The notes under the pieces were generated by a model. The model ran no database searches. It had not been told where the DNA came from and saw only the letters and a program-made list of their open reading frames with translations. The position numbers and the translations under genes were made by a program. From Methanomassiliicoccaceae archaeon UBA404 (GTDB lineage: Archaea; Thermoplasmatota; Thermoplasmata; Methanomassiliicoccales; Methanomethylophilaceae): a stretch of DNA of 64,000 nt. The DNA is taken from the NCBI GenBank assembly GCA_002498605.1, contig DAHY01000005.1:1-64000 (forward strand), written 5' to 3'. Below are positions 27,298 to 37,334 of this stretch, one piece after another; within the stretch, counting starts at the first letter, position 1, and each line of letters opens with the position of its first letter.

Positions 27298-28112
27298 TGC
27301 ATATGGACATAGTTATGCAACAGGTTCTTAAAATGAAGAATGAGGACCCGGTTCGTTTCAATAAGCTAGTTCAGGAAGGAATGGCGGCAGAGCTGGGATA
27401 TCTCCCAGAAAAGAACCTCAGGGAGATAAGCGCAGAAAAACTCAAGAAAGAGAACTATTCGGAGGATCCGGAATACACTGCAGTCTCCGATGCTGTTCTT
27501 GCAGGAAAGAGAAAAGATGTGGAAAAGCTCGTGAACAAGCTCATCGAAAATGGCAGAGATCCGTTAGATATAGTCACAGAAGCATTGATGCCCGGCATAC
27601 AAGTTCAATGCGAGATGTATGATCTTGGTAAAGCGTTCGTTCCTGAGATTCTTATGTCAAACGACGCCATGCAAGGAGGAATAACGATATGTCAGTCTGA
27701 ATTAGGCGACATACCCAGTAAGGGCAACATCGCATCATTCGTTGCTCAGGGTGATTTGCATGACATCGGAAAAAACATCTGCGCGGCTATACTCAAAGCC
27801 AACGGATACACCGTGACAGATTTGGGCAGGGATGTTTCAAAGGAAGAAGTACTCAAAACCGTGAAGGATAAGGGCATACAGCTGGTCTGCGGATCTACGC
27901 TGATGAGCACCACCAAACCGGGACTTATGGATACGGCTCTTCTGCTGGAACTCGAAAAGACAGGCGTGTCCGTGGCTTGCGGAGGGGCGGCAGTGTCAAA
28001 AGCATTCGTCGGAACCTTCAACAATGCCATATACACCAAGTCTCCGCTGGAGACCGTACACAAAGCTGACAGCATAATATCCGGTAACAAAAAGTGGAAC
28101 GAACTTCGCTGA
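27297..28112 (+). CDS. Methyltransferase corrinoid protein (MtaC-like)
   Basis: About 271 aa. The N-terminal helical cap domain (VSDAVLAGKRKDVEKLVNKL, then a DPLDIVTEALMPGIQ motif) is followed by a Rossmann-like B12 domain with the cobalt-ligand signature GDLHDIGKN (DxHxxG) and TLMSTT and CGGAAVS motifs. It would carry the methyl group between an unknown donor enzyme and the MtaA-like protein. Start ATG 27297 overlaps the upstream TGA and has GGAGGTG 7 nt upstream; the longer frame from 27216 is out-of-frame reading of the upstream gene. It has an N-terminal extension of some 30 residues relative to MtaC as I recall it. Confidence 0.9.
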   Translation: MHMDIVMQQVLKMKNEDPVRFNKLVQEGMAAELGYLPEKNLREISAEKLKKENYSEDPEYTAVSDAVLAGKRKDVEKLVNKLIENGRDPLDIVTEALMPGIQVQCEMYDLGKAFVPEILMSNDAMQGGITICQSELGDIPSKGNIASFVAQGDLHDIGKNICAAILKANGYTVTDLGRDVSKEEVLKTVKDKGIQLVCGSTLMSTTKPGLMDTALLLELEKTGVSVACGGAAVSKAFVGTFNNAIYTKSPLETVHKADSIISGNKKWNELR

Positions 28113-28176
28113 TGTAAACAATGCTTCCTAAACATTTTAAAAATTTTTTTCTATTTATTCACAACGGAGGGAACAC

Positions 28177-29811
28177 ATGACGGCAGAACAGGCTGTTGCA
28201 TTAGACATAGGTACCAGTGGACTGAGGGGGCAGCTCGTAAACTTAGAAAACGGGCAGGTAATTCGTACATGTATAATGAACAGGAACCCAATACCCGGGG
28301 CCAACATCATGGATCACCTTTCATTCGCACTTGAATGCGGAGGGGATAAAACCCGGCGGTTATTGGTTTCAACCGTCCACGACATCATAGAAAGACTGAA
28401 ACCGGAACATCTGTCCAGAATAGCTGTATGCGGAAATCCGATACAGCTGTCACTTTTGGAAGGTAAGGAATTTAGAGATCTGGCATACGCTGGTGAGAGT
28501 AAACTCAAAGAAGAGAATATAGGTCCGGTAGACAGACCCGGGCATATTGTTTCAGGAGATATCCTTGGATTTGATTCTGGTGTCGAAATAATTATTCCGC
28601 CGGCTGTCCGCCATGAAATCGGAGCTGACGCCCTGGCAATGATGATTGAATCCGGATTTTTGGAAGACGACTTTTGCCTTGTGACGGATTACGGCACAAA
28701 TGCGGAAATGGCACTGAAGGTTGGAGATACCGTATATACGGGATCTGCCGCCGCAGGTCCTGCCCTGGAAGGTCAACAGATAGGCTCGGGAATGTTGGCC
28801 GGACCGGGTGCGCTATCGGATTTATGCAGATGTCCACAGGGGTGGAGGGCTAAGGTGTTGGACTCCCGTATGGAGGTACAAGACGGCCCCATGATTAACA
28901 TGAGGAGCGGGATGATACACAAAGAGGGGGTGGTTCCGAAGGGCATAACAGGAACGGGTGTAATTGCACTTGTGCATGCTGGCATAATGGACGGTCGCAT
29001 GAGTCCGCCGAAAATAACGGGAGATTCGATCGATATAACACGGAATATCCGATTCACAAACGAGGACCTTGCAGAAGCAGGCAAAGCGTTGGGTGCGATA
29101 CGCGCAGGTCACCTGACACTGATGATTGAAGCGGGCGTATCGCACAAAGATATCCACACGATGTACATGGCCGGAGCCTCTGGAACATATGTGGACCCTA
29201 TCAAAGCAATGTCTGTCGGCATGGTGCCCCCTTCAGTAATTAATGTTGTGCAAGTCGGCAACACATCGCTGCAACTAGCCAAGGATATCGCCATAAAGCC
29301 GGATGAAATTGATTCTCTCAATGTTCTACGAAAAGAGCTGCTTGCAAAGCATATCATGTTCGCAAAATCCTCTGTTTTCAGCGACCTTTATTCTTACGAA
29401 CTTGCTGTTTGGACGGAGGGAATGGACACCTACAGATATTCCCGCAAACTGGCCGAGTATGACCAATCAGGATATCTTGGAACGCCTTTAAAACCCACCA
29501 TCCGCAAGGTCTCCGATTTAGACATAATTGACACGGGGGAGTCATTGGAGATGTTGGATACCAAAATTGAAATAAGGGGAACATGGAACTGTAGCAGATG
29601 TGGAATATGTGTGCGTCTATGTCCGGAAAAGGCACTGAATATGGATAATGGCAGGTTCATTGTCAACACCGGTATGTGCCTCGGCACCGCATGTATGAGA
29701 TGTGTGGAAAACTGTCCAGAGGGAGCGTTTGCCTTATGGAATACAAAAAATGAATTCCACATCAGTAAACGTCCGAATGAAACCGTCACTGCAGAACCGT
29801 TTCCATTGTAA
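28177..29811 (+). CDS. RamA-like corrinoid activation ATPase with two 4Fe-4S sites
   Basis: Reactivates corrinoid proteins by ATP-dependent reduction of Co(II) to Co(I). The ASKHA-type domain starts ALDIGTSGLRGQLVNL and includes VTDYGTNAEMAL, GSAAAGPALEGQQIGSGM and MAGASGTYVDP. The C-terminus (from about 460) has a ferredoxin-like domain, CSRCGICVRLCPEKAL and CLGTACMRCVENCPEGAF. At 544 aa the length and order match RamA of methylamine methanogens. GGAGGGA lies 5 nt before ATG 28177. It probably services the corrinoid protein encoded just upstream. It converges on the DrrB-like gene at 29879. Confidence 0.92.
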   Translation: MTAEQAVALDIGTSGLRGQLVNLENGQVIRTCIMNRNPIPGANIMDHLSFALECGGDKTRRLLVSTVHDIIERLKPEHLSRIAVCGNPIQLSLLEGKEFRDLAYAGESKLKEENIGPVDRPGHIVSGDILGFDSGVEIIIPPAVRHEIGADALAMMIESGFLEDDFCLVTDYGTNAEMALKVGDTVYTGSAAAGPALEGQQIGSGMLAGPGALSDLCRCPQGWRAKVLDSRMEVQDGPMINMRSGMIHKEGVVPKGITGTGVIALVHAGIMDGRMSPPKITGDSIDITRNIRFTNEDLAEAGKALGAIRAGHLTLMIEAGVSHKDIHTMYMAGASGTYVDPIKAMSVGMVPPSVINVVQVGNTSLQLAKDIAIKPDEIDSLNVLRKELLAKHIMFAKSSVFSDLYSYELAVWTEGMDTYRYSRKLAEYDQSGYLGTPLKPTIRKVSDLDIIDTGESLEMLDTKIEIRGTWNCSRCGICVRLCPEKALNMDNGRFIVNTGMCLGTACMRCVENCPEGAFALWNTKNEFHISKRPNETVTAEPFPL

Positions 29812-29878
29812 CTCATGAACAAAAATTCGAACTTCGTTTTTAACATGATTTACGACAAGGGAATTGTTTTCATTCTTA

Positions 29879-30634
29879 TCACACGTTTCTTCTTTTCTTA
29901 AGCAGATAATAATTTATTGAATAGAAAATAGCACAATATATTACAACCATGGCGAATGATGCCCACGGGAAAACACTGCCGACCGCCGCGGCTCTTATGC
30001 ATTCGGTTACCGGTGTCAGCGGCAACACGGAAATAAGAACCTGAACAAAATCCGGAAGCGCGGACAGGGAGAATATGGTGCCACACAGAAATGTCATGGG
30101 AACTATGACAAGACTTGTGAACAGATTGAGTGTTTGATGAGAATTGGCAAGCAATCCCGCACATATTCCAAGGAACGAAAATGTGAAACAGGACAGAACG
30201 ATAGAGATGATTAACATCGGCGTGACAATCAATTCACTTGAGAGCAGCAATCCCAATATAATCAATAAAGTACAACTGATCAAACCCCTTATGACACCGA
30301 TTAGTGATTTTCCTATGACAACGGAGGGCACACGTATGGGACATAACATCAGTTCGTCAAAACTCATGTAATATGTTCGTTGAACGAGCACCTTTGTCGC
30401 GGTGGAATTAAAAGACGCCGAGAGGGTGGTCAGTGCTATAATGCCGGGGATGACGAAGGTTATGTATTCCAAGCCTTCCACTTCCATCCCCTTTCCGAGG
30501 CCGTAACCAAAGGCGACCAAATACAGCAACGGACCGACGAGACACGAAATAAGTATCGAAACAATGTTTCTTTTGAAGAAACATAAGTCCGACCATGCTA
30601 CCCGCAGGGATTCAGTCAATATGCTATCATTCAT
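29879..30634 (-). CDS. ABC-2 type exporter permease (DrrB-like) of the CobN operon
   Basis: 251 aa, six hydrophobic segments, motifs VAWSDLCFFKRNIVSILIS, LYLVAFGYGLG, FDELMLCPIR and MTFLCGTIFSLS. Closely related to the permease at 42179. ATG 30634 overlaps the ATPase stop (ATGA). Third and last gene of a CobN, ATPase, permease operon transcribed from operator f at 35268, which suggests that the pump moves a metal, a chelate or a tetrapyrrole handled by the CobN protein. Confidence 0.9.
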   Translation of the reverse strand: MNDSILTESLRVAWSDLCFFKRNIVSILISCLVGPLLYLVAFGYGLGKGMEVEGLEYITFVIPGIIALTTLSASFNSTATKVLVQRTYYMSFDELMLCPIRVPSVVIGKSLIGVIRGLISCTLLIILGLLLSSELIVTPMLIISIVLSCFTFSFLGICAGLLANSHQTLNLFTSLVIVPMTFLCGTIFSLSALPDFVQVLISVLPLTPVTECIRAAAVGSVFPWASFAMVVIYCAIFYSINYYLLKKRRNV

Positions 30635-31512
30635 ACGCGAATCACTTTCCCTGTTTTTTCGGCTTTTACATCTCTTCCCGTGAGTTCCAGAAATACGTCC
30701 TCCAGGTTGGTAGTTCTCATCATAACATCTTTTTTTTCGGAGAATGTTTTGATGTATTCCTGCGCAGAATCTCTGTTTGGAAAATACCTGTATGACGTAC
30801 GTCCGTTATCGTCGATGTGCTCAACCGCTATATGTCCCAGTTCATCGCAAAGTTCATCCGGTCCTCCTAAAGCAACAAGTTTTCCTTTATTGATTATACC
30901 GACTTTATTGCACAAACTGGCAACTTCATCCATGTAATGGGTCGTAAGGAAGATAGTGGTTCCGTTCTTGTTCAGAGTACGTATCAATTCCCAGAGCATA
31001 TGTCTGGATTGCGTGTCGAGACCCGCTGTCGGTTCATCAAGAAAAAGTATCTTTGGTTTATGAATTATGGAACATACGATGGATACTCTTCTTTTCCATC
31101 CGCCGGACAGCGATATTATTGTTCTGTCCATGTATTCTTCCAAGCCCATCAGTTCACTCAGTTCACGTATCCTTCCGCCAATTTCCTTCAGAGGAATTTT
31201 ATGCAGAAGAGCATGATGAATCATATTTTCTTTTACGGAAATATCCCGGTCCAGACTGATATGCTGTTGAGTTATTCCTATAAATCCCTTCGCTGACTGA
31301 TAGTCATTTATCAGATCTATGCCGCAAACGGTAGCACTTCCCGATGTGGGGGGAGACATGGTTGTCAGCATGCGCACGGATGTCGTCTTCCCGGCACCGT
31401 TAGGTCCGACGAAACCGAATATACCCCCTTCTTCAATATTCATTGTAAGACTATCTACGGCGGTAAATTCGCCATATTTTTTTGTAAGATTTTCTGTGGT
31501 GATGATATACAT
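30631..31512 (-). CDS. DrrA-type ABC exporter ATPase of the CobN operon
   Basis: 293 aa. Walker A is GPNGAGKTT, the signature is LSGGWKRR and Walker B is ILFLDEPTAGLD, then TTHYMDEVASLCN. A DrrA-type C-terminal domain follows (YRYFPNRDSAQEYIKTFSEK). ATG 31512 lies 3 bp after the CobN stop and ATGA couples it to the permease. The LSGGW signature is shared with paralogues at 14358 and 42912, so the three exporters form one recent family. Confidence 0.92.
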   Translation of the reverse strand: MYIITTENLTKKYGEFTAVDSLTMNIEEGGIFGFVGPNGAGKTTSVRMLTTMSPPTSGSATVCGIDLINDYQSAKGFIGITQQHISLDRDISVKENMIHHALLHKIPLKEIGGRIRELSELMGLEEYMDRTIISLSGGWKRRVSIVCSIIHKPKILFLDEPTAGLDTQSRHMLWELIRTLNKNGTTIFLTTHYMDEVASLCNKVGIINKGKLVALGGPDELCDELGHIAVEHIDDNGRTSYRYFPNRDSAQEYIKTFSEKKDVMMRTTNLEDVFLELTGRDVKAEKTGKVIRV

Positions 31513-31515
31513 CCA

Positions 31516-34500
31516 TCAGCCCCGATCCGTTATTTCTTCAAGTATTTCCTCATTCTCAAGGAATATTTCCGATAGCCTATCGTTAATTTCTTCCGGGGGT
31601 TCCCACATTCCCCTGTCTATCGCTTCCATCAGTCTTTTCAGCATTTCGTGCATCGCATACGAATTGACGTCCTCTATCCATTCCCTCACTTCATCGGTAA
31701 GAATATAGAATTCCGTAAGGGACTGGTACATCCAAGGTTCGATTATATCGGATGTGGCATCCCAGCCGAATATGTACTCAAAGGCTTCGGATATTTCCTG
31801 CGCGCCTTTGAAACCGTGCTGTTTCAGACCGTTCAGCCATTTGGGATTCAGAAGTTTGCTTCTGAAAATGAATTTTCCTTCTTCTTCGATGGTTTTTAAT
31901 TTAACATTCTGGGTATCTGATGAATCTCCGATTACCGACATGGGTTTTTTGCCTTTGATTGATGTGACCGCCGCGTTCAGACCGCCGAGGAAAATATACA
32001 CATCGTCGTTGTCGAACATATCGTACTCTCTGCTTACGCTGTTCTTGACGGTTACGTCTGTTTCGGATAATCTCCTCCGGAAGGATTCGGGCACCTTTTC
32101 CCCTTTTCTTCCTTTGCCGTACGCATGACATCCGTAGGTAGCGTATATTTCTCCGAGGTCATTGATATCGGTCCACTCGGAGGTTCTTATAAGCATGTCC
32201 ACACCCGCTCCGTATGCTCCCGGCGGATCTCCGAATATCCTTATTTTTGACAGTGATACTGCGTCCCCTTCCGGCATGCCTTCTTTAATGTGTTCGATGA
32301 CCTCGGCTCTCAGGTTTGCGAGCATGTAATTGTCTTCGTCGCTTTCGTCCAGGGAAGATATCATATCCACCGCCTCATCAATCATATTTGTGACGTTAGG
32401 GAAAGTGTCCCTGAACAATCCGCTTATTCTTACCGTTACATCCAGTCTCGGCCTTCCCAGTTCTGCAAGAGGAACGATCTCCAATCCTTTTACGCGCCCT
32501 CCGTATCCTGTCCATACCGGCCGAACGCCCATGAGCCAGAGGATGTACGCAACGTCATCGCCGCCTGTCTTCATGGTGTCGGTGGCCCACAGCACGACAC
32601 AGATGCCTTTCGGGTATACGCCGTTCTCGTCAACAAAACGCTGTACCATCTGATCCGCCATCGTCTTTCCGATTTCCCAGCTGGAGTGCCAGGGTACCGC
32701 ATCCGGGTCTATGGAATAGAAATTTCTTCCGGTGGGGAGTATCTGCGCTCTTCCCCTGGTGGGACATCCCGAAGGTCCGGGAGGTATGAATTTTCCGTTT
32801 AAACCGTTGACGATACTGTCAATCTCCTGTCCCATAAGTTCGAGATTGGGATACAGTTCCCTGCATACGAACGAAACCGCTTCCATAAGATTGTCCGTGG
32901 CATTCGGGAACATTTTTTTGACGGTGCTCTTGCATTTAAGTTCGTCGAATCCGTCGGACATCATAGAGGCTATGGTGTTCCGGAAATTGGACTCTATCTC
33001 ATCAATCAGTTCTCCGTTCAATTTACCGGATTGAGGATGTGTATCGGACGGAGATTCCGCAAGTTCTCTGAACGATAATCCCATGGACTCCGCAATGGAT
33101 TCTCTCAGAGAGGGTATGTTTCCGTTATTGAATCTGGTTAGACTGTATATCGTCTCCATCAGACGTTCTCCGGTTGGAATTTCTCCCAAAATATGCATGC
33201 CGTCTTTAATCAGCGCACCCTTCAACTCAAGAACGTAATCGTAAAGTTCGTCGGCCTTTTCTCCGACCGCAGATGCGTCGGCGTCTTCGTTAAGACCAAT
33301 GTCTGAAAACAACGACATCCGCATAACGATTTCGTGCAGTTTCTGTTCGACGAGGGTTAATTTTTCAGTCTGTTTGTATGAATCCGCATTCATGTATATC
33401 TGCAAAGCAGATTCCAATTCTGAAAGCTCGTCGTAACTTCCCGCACGGCACATGGCCGGTATCATATGATCTACGATGACAGCCTCGCCTCTTCTTTTTG
33501 CCTGAATCCCTTCTCCGGGATTTCCTATTATGTAAGGATAGATATCCGGAATGTTCTTCAAGACATAATCGGGACAGCATTCTGCCGACAGACCCACACT
33601 TTTGCCGGGTAACCATTCAAGAGTACCGTGGGTTCCCACATGTATGACCGCGTCGGCTCCGAAATCGTTTTTCAACCACCGATAGTATGCAAGATACTGA
33701 TGTGTCATGACCACATTCGTATCGTGTAAATTCGCCTGGATGTCATGAGCCCTGTCGGGCTGGAATCCTATCACTATATTACCGTTCGATATTCCCGGGA
33801 TCTGAATCATTCCGTTTGTTACTCTGACCTCCCCGGGGGCCGGACCCCAGTCCCCTTCAAGTTTTTTCATGGACGCCCGCGGAACGTCTTCGGTCCATTC
33901 CTTGTACTCCCGGGATGTGACCATGTCCAACGCGTCTTCAAGTATACTCCTGTCCGATATCCATGTGGTATCGTTCGTGAGACCTGCCAGCATCCGGTCC
34001 ACAAGCTCCCGGCTTGTTTCGGGAATCCAATCCACCTTGTAACCTTCGTCCTTCAGTCTTTGCAACAGGTCCACGGTACTTTGAAAAGTATCAAGGCCGG
34101 AAGCTCCGCCCGCAAGATCGGTTCTGGGCGGATACATATACAAAAGAATGGCAACCTTTTTTTCATCATTCTTTTTTCTCCCGAGGGAGGCCCATCTGAT
34201 TGCTATATCGGCAAGGTCATCGACTCTTTCCGAAATGGGAGAATGATATCTTGCTCCGGACCCGTCAATTTCGGTACTGGCATAAGGGATTGTTATGATC
34301 TGTCCGTCAAACTCGGGATGTGCAATATCGAATGCGATTTCAGCACTGCTCAGTCCGAAAATATTTTCTTTCCACCCTTTCTCGGTACTCATTAGCGTTG
34401 TGGTCTGTATAATCGGCACATTCAATCTTTCAAAAAAGGGATCGTCCGGAATTTGTTCGCCGTCTCCGGGATTGGCAATCAGCGTCTGTGAGAAACTCAT

Positions 34501-35250
34501 GGTTTCAATAATGCAGTCAACGCACGCTTTTCCGTCTTTTATGAAATACGTATCGATTATTTTACTCAGTCCCATTGCTCCGGCGATTTTATTCTCGGAT
34601 GTAAACAAGAAAATCGGAAGAACGTTTACGTCTCTTTTTTCCAATGAGCGGATTAAAGAATCTATTGCCTTCGTATTCCCGGTAAGAAATTGTTTCTGAT
34701 AGAACAATATCGCAACGGTCGGAACATCGGGATTGAAAGAATCTATCATTTCTTCGATTTTTATCAATCCTTTGTCGGGATGGTATGCACCCTGAGCCGG
34801 TGGTATCAACGGTGCCGGAACTTCGATGTCTGCATTGTCAAAGGTGTTCAGCGCCCATTTCAAAAGACTTTTGTTATTTTCTTCTCCGCCGAGTGCCGTA
34901 AAGGTATTGACAAGATCGTAATCTTCGCATTCTCTGAACATATACTTGTATTCATCCTGAACCCACTCTTCCGTGCAGGTAAGAAACGCGATTTTATTTT
35001 CTTTGTCTATTGCGTCTTTCAGCTTATCGAATTTTTTGAAATATGACACGTCCCCGTGAACCTTTATCAGAATCAGGTCGGCTTCAGAAACCTTGTCAAG
35101 TATATTCGAAAGCAATACTACGTCTTCTTCCAAATCGACAGAGTCCGCGCATGTCAGTGTTATTTCGTATCCCTCGCGCCTCAGCTGGGCGGCGGCATTG
35201 TCAAAACTGTGACTGTCTTTGGTACATATCGAAACAATAACTACGTGCAT
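31516..35250 (-). CDS. cobN: CobN-family cobalt/magnesium chelatase large subunit, copy 1
   Basis: 1244 aa, full length for the CobN/BchH family, the large porphyrin-binding subunit that inserts a metal into a tetrapyrrole with ATP supplied by ChlI/ChlD partners. Hallmarks are HVGTHGTLEWLPGK near residue 540, GPSGCPTRGRAQILPTGRN, WATDTMKTGGDDVAYILWLM, RLDVTVRISGLFRDTFPN and DPPGAYGAGVD. ATG 35250 has AGGTG 7 nt upstream. It heads an operon with a DrrAB-type exporter and has operator f 17 bp upstream. A second CobN of similar length lies at 38428. Insertion of cobalt or nickel is the classical role; some CobN relatives (HmuS of gut Bacteroidetes) have been linked to haem demetallation, so removal of metal from imported chelates is also possible. 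Confidence 0.92.
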   Translation of the reverse strand: MHVVIVSICTKDSHSFDNAAAQLRREGYEITLTCADSVDLEEDVVLLSNILDKVSEADLILIKVHGDVSYFKKFDKLKDAIDKENKIAFLTCTEEWVQDEYKYMFRECEDYDLVNTFTALGGEENNKSLLKWALNTFDNADIEVPAPLIPPAQGAYHPDKGLIKIEEMIDSFNPDVPTVAILFYQKQFLTGNTKAIDSLIRSLEKRDVNVLPIFLFTSENKIAGAMGLSKIIDTYFIKDGKACVDCIIETMSFSQTLIANPGDGEQIPDDPFFERLNVPIIQTTTLMSTEKGWKENIFGLSSAEIAFDIAHPEFDGQIITIPYASTEIDGSGARYHSPISERVDDLADIAIRWASLGRKKNDEKKVAILLYMYPPRTDLAGGASGLDTFQSTVDLLQRLKDEGYKVDWIPETSRELVDRMLAGLTNDTTWISDRSILEDALDMVTSREYKEWTEDVPRASMKKLEGDWGPAPGEVRVTNGMIQIPGISNGNIVIGFQPDRAHDIQANLHDTNVVMTHQYLAYYRWLKNDFGADAVIHVGTHGTLEWLPGKSVGLSAECCPDYVLKNIPDIYPYIIGNPGEGIQAKRRGEAVIVDHMIPAMCRAGSYDELSELESALQIYMNADSYKQTEKLTLVEQKLHEIVMRMSLFSDIGLNEDADASAVGEKADELYDYVLELKGALIKDGMHILGEIPTGERLMETIYSLTRFNNGNIPSLRESIAESMGLSFRELAESPSDTHPQSGKLNGELIDEIESNFRNTIASMMSDGFDELKCKSTVKKMFPNATDNLMEAVSFVCRELYPNLELMGQEIDSIVNGLNGKFIPPGPSGCPTRGRAQILPTGRNFYSIDPDAVPWHSSWEIGKTMADQMVQRFVDENGVYPKGICVVLWATDTMKTGGDDVAYILWLMGVRPVWTGYGGRVKGLEIVPLAELGRPRLDVTVRISGLFRDTFPNVTNMIDEAVDMISSLDESDEDNYMLANLRAEVIEHIKEGMPEGDAVSLSKIRIFGDPPGAYGAGVDMLIRTSEWTDINDLGEIYATYGCHAYGKGRKGEKVPESFRRRLSETDVTVKNSVSREYDMFDNDDVYIFLGGLNAAVTSIKGKKPMSVIGDSSDTQNVKLKTIEEEGKFIFRSKLLNPKWLNGLKQHGFKGAQEISEAFEYIFGWDATSDIIEPWMYQSLTEFYILTDEVREWIEDVNSYAMHEMLKRLMEAIDRGMWEPPEEINDRLSEIFLENEEILEEITDRG

Positions 35251-35267
35251 TCTGAAACACCTGCGTC

Positions 35268-35284
35268 TTGGATGAATAATCCAA
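35268..35284. promoter_or_regulatory. Operator palindrome f, TTGGATGAATAATCCAA
   Basis: Perfect TTGGAT/ATCCAA arms around 5 bp, 17 bp upstream of the CobN start at 35250. AT-rich TATA-like sequence (CTTTATGAA on the minus strand) lies about 25 bp further upstream. Confidence 0.82.
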
Positions 35285-35435
35285 CTTATCTTTCATAGTT
35301 CATAAAGCATAATAATCTAACTGTTGACTCCTAATTTCTGATTTGACAAATTGAGTTATTTCGTTCGAATTTGCATTAGAACATTACCCTGCAATCGGAT
35401 AAAAATCAAAATAACGCTCGTTTGGTTACACAGAA

Positions 35436-37334
35436 TTACGTTTCGTTCCCCACTACGGATTTTACACTCTGCGCGAGACGGTCCGCGTTCAGTTCATCCA
35501 GTTTGAAATATGTTCCTTCGAGTTTCTTTGCCAGTATTTTTGCGTGATCGAATCTTGCGAATCCCGTTGCCGCGTCTATGATGATCCACCGCACTCCGGG
35601 CAATTTGATTCCTTCGGCTATCTTTTGAACTTCCTCATTAGGGTCTGCGCCGGAATCGACAGGGACGTTTGCTCTTCCGTCGGTTATCAACACAATAAAG
35701 CAGGCTTCTCCGACATGAGAACGGGAATACACCGACATGAACGTGCTCACGTCCATCAATGCGGTTCCCAACGGAGTCTTGCCTCCGGTCGGAAGTTCTT
35801 CCAATTTTTTATAACTGTATTCGACCGACTTTGTCGGCGGAAGAATCAGTTCGGAAGTGTCTCTTCTGAAAGCCATCATACCGATACGGTCTCTTTTCAC
35901 ATAGCTTTCCTTGAGCATCGACATTATTGCGCCTTTTACGGTCACCATCCTTTTTCTGACGCCGAGAGAACCGCTTGCGTCGACCAAAAAGAGTATCGTG
36001 CATCCGCTCCGTCTTTCTCTGACTTTTTCGCGTATGTCCCGTTTCTCGATACTGATGCTGAGTCCGTCATGTTCTCTGGATAATTGATACGGAGCGGCGG
36101 CCCGGATTGTTGCATCGAACGCGATGTCGGGGTATTTGTCGGCGGGCATTCTGGATCTGGCATATCTGCCGGTCTTATCGTCGCTTTCGACGAGAGTCCT
36201 TCGCCCCGCCCGACTCTTTGTACGTCGGATTCTTTTCGGAACGCCGTCTTCCAGATAATCGATTACTTTGAATTGCTCGCCGATATTGAACAGCATCTCT
36301 TCCATAAGAGATTCCAAATCCGGAGGCTCCGGCACAGAAGGTTCTTCCTCATTTTCCTCGGGAGGGTTTTCTTCTTCTTTCTGTTCGTTGTCTTCGTTGT
36401 TGTCTTCGTCATCGTTTTCGGGCGGAGGTTCTTCCTCCTGCTCCGGGGGCTCGGGGGGTTCGGGCGGCGGCGGGGAGTAGTTGCGTCTGTGCGTAAGGCA
36501 CAGTGCGGCGGCCTCTTCCACGTCTTTTTTCATGACTTCGTCTCTTCCGTTCAGTGCCGCCAAGGCTTTTGCCGTATTGATGGTTGCAATATCCCCTCTG
36601 TGTCCGGCGGCTCCGATTTTTGTACACAATTCTACAACGATATCAACCAATTCGTCGGAGACGGTCACAAAAGGATAGATTTTTTCGGCTTTTTCGATTT
36701 TATTGCGAATGTCTTCGTCTTCCGAGAAATACTTTTGAACAAAATCCGCGGGAGACTTGATGTATTCCATGTTCCGCCTGAGTATCTCCTTCTTTTCTCC
36801 GTCGTCTTCGGACATGACCGCATAAGCGCACATATCGAATCTGTCCAACAGATGAGAACTCAGATCTGTGTCCTCCGGATTCATGGATGCGATGACAGTT
36901 GTATCAACGTTGTATGATGCGGATATCCCCTCTCTTTCGAGAATCACTTTCTTTTTGTCAACGGCTTCCATGATTGAAATCAGCATGGCCTGATCCATAA
37001 GATTTACGTCATCGATGTAAATGATGCATCCGTCTGCATTTTGAAGCAGCCCGGGGTTGACTTTGGTCTCGCCGCTGCTGAGGGTGGATTCGATATCCAT
37101 TCCTCCGAAGAGCTGTTCTTCGGTCACATTCAGAGGTATATTCAGGATTTTTTTATCGGATATGCTTCCGATTGCTCTCGCAACGGTTGTTTTTGCCACA
37201 CCGGAAGGTCCCCTGATAAGAACGCTTTTCAAATGGGGATTTACCAATACGCATTCTATGGCTCTTTTGGCATCATCCATTCCGATAACGGCGGAAAACG
37301 GAAACTTTACGCCGTTCAGAGATTCTGAAGACAT
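35436..37334 (-). CDS. ChlD/BchD-like chelatase subunit: AAA+ domain, acidic Pro-rich linker, VWA domain
   Basis: 632 aa partner for CobN. An N-terminal AAA+ domain has Walker A GPSGVAKTT and the CIIYIDDVNLMDQA Walker B region. Residues about 285-350 are a proline- and acid-rich linker (long runs of PPEP, EEE, DDED and NNED). The C-terminal VWA domain carries the MIDAS motif DASGS near residue 448 and GGKTPLG. AAA+ and VWA modules are both present, as in fused ChlID proteins. Here a separate ChlI lies upstream and overlaps it by 19 bp, so the complex may contain two kinds of AAA+ ring subunit. Co-transcribed from operator g. Confidence 0.9.
   Translation of the reverse strand: MSSESLNGVKFPFSAVIGMDDAKRAIECVLVNPHLKSVLIRGPSGVAKTTVARAIGSISDKKILNIPLNVTEEQLFGGMDIESTLSSGETKVNPGLLQNADGCIIYIDDVNLMDQAMLISIMEAVDKKKVILEREGISASYNVDTTVIASMNPEDTDLSSHLLDRFDMCAYAVMSEDDGEKKEILRRNMEYIKSPADFVQKYFSEDEDIRNKIEKAEKIYPFVTVSDELVDIVVELCTKIGAAGHRGDIATINTAKALAALNGRDEVMKKDVEEAAALCLTHRRNYSPPPPEPPEPPEQEEEPPPENDDEDNNEDNEQKEEENPPEENEEEPSVPEPPDLESLMEEMLFNIGEQFKVIDYLEDGVPKRIRRTKSRAGRRTLVESDDKTGRYARSRMPADKYPDIAFDATIRAAAPYQLSREHDGLSISIEKRDIREKVRERRSGCTILFLVDASGSLGVRKRMVTVKGAIMSMLKESYVKRDRIGMMAFRRDTSELILPPTKSVEYSYKKLEELPTGGKTPLGTALMDVSTFMSVYSRSHVGEACFIVLITDGRANVPVDSGADPNEEVQKIAEGIKLPGVRWIIIDAATGFARFDHAKILAKKLEGTYFKLDELNADRLAQSVKSVVGNET

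Noticed and set aside
36084..36917. 277-aa open frame on the plus strand
   Set aside because: Antisense to the ChlD-like gene; phenylalanine/valine-rich product arises from the reverse of the acidic linker.
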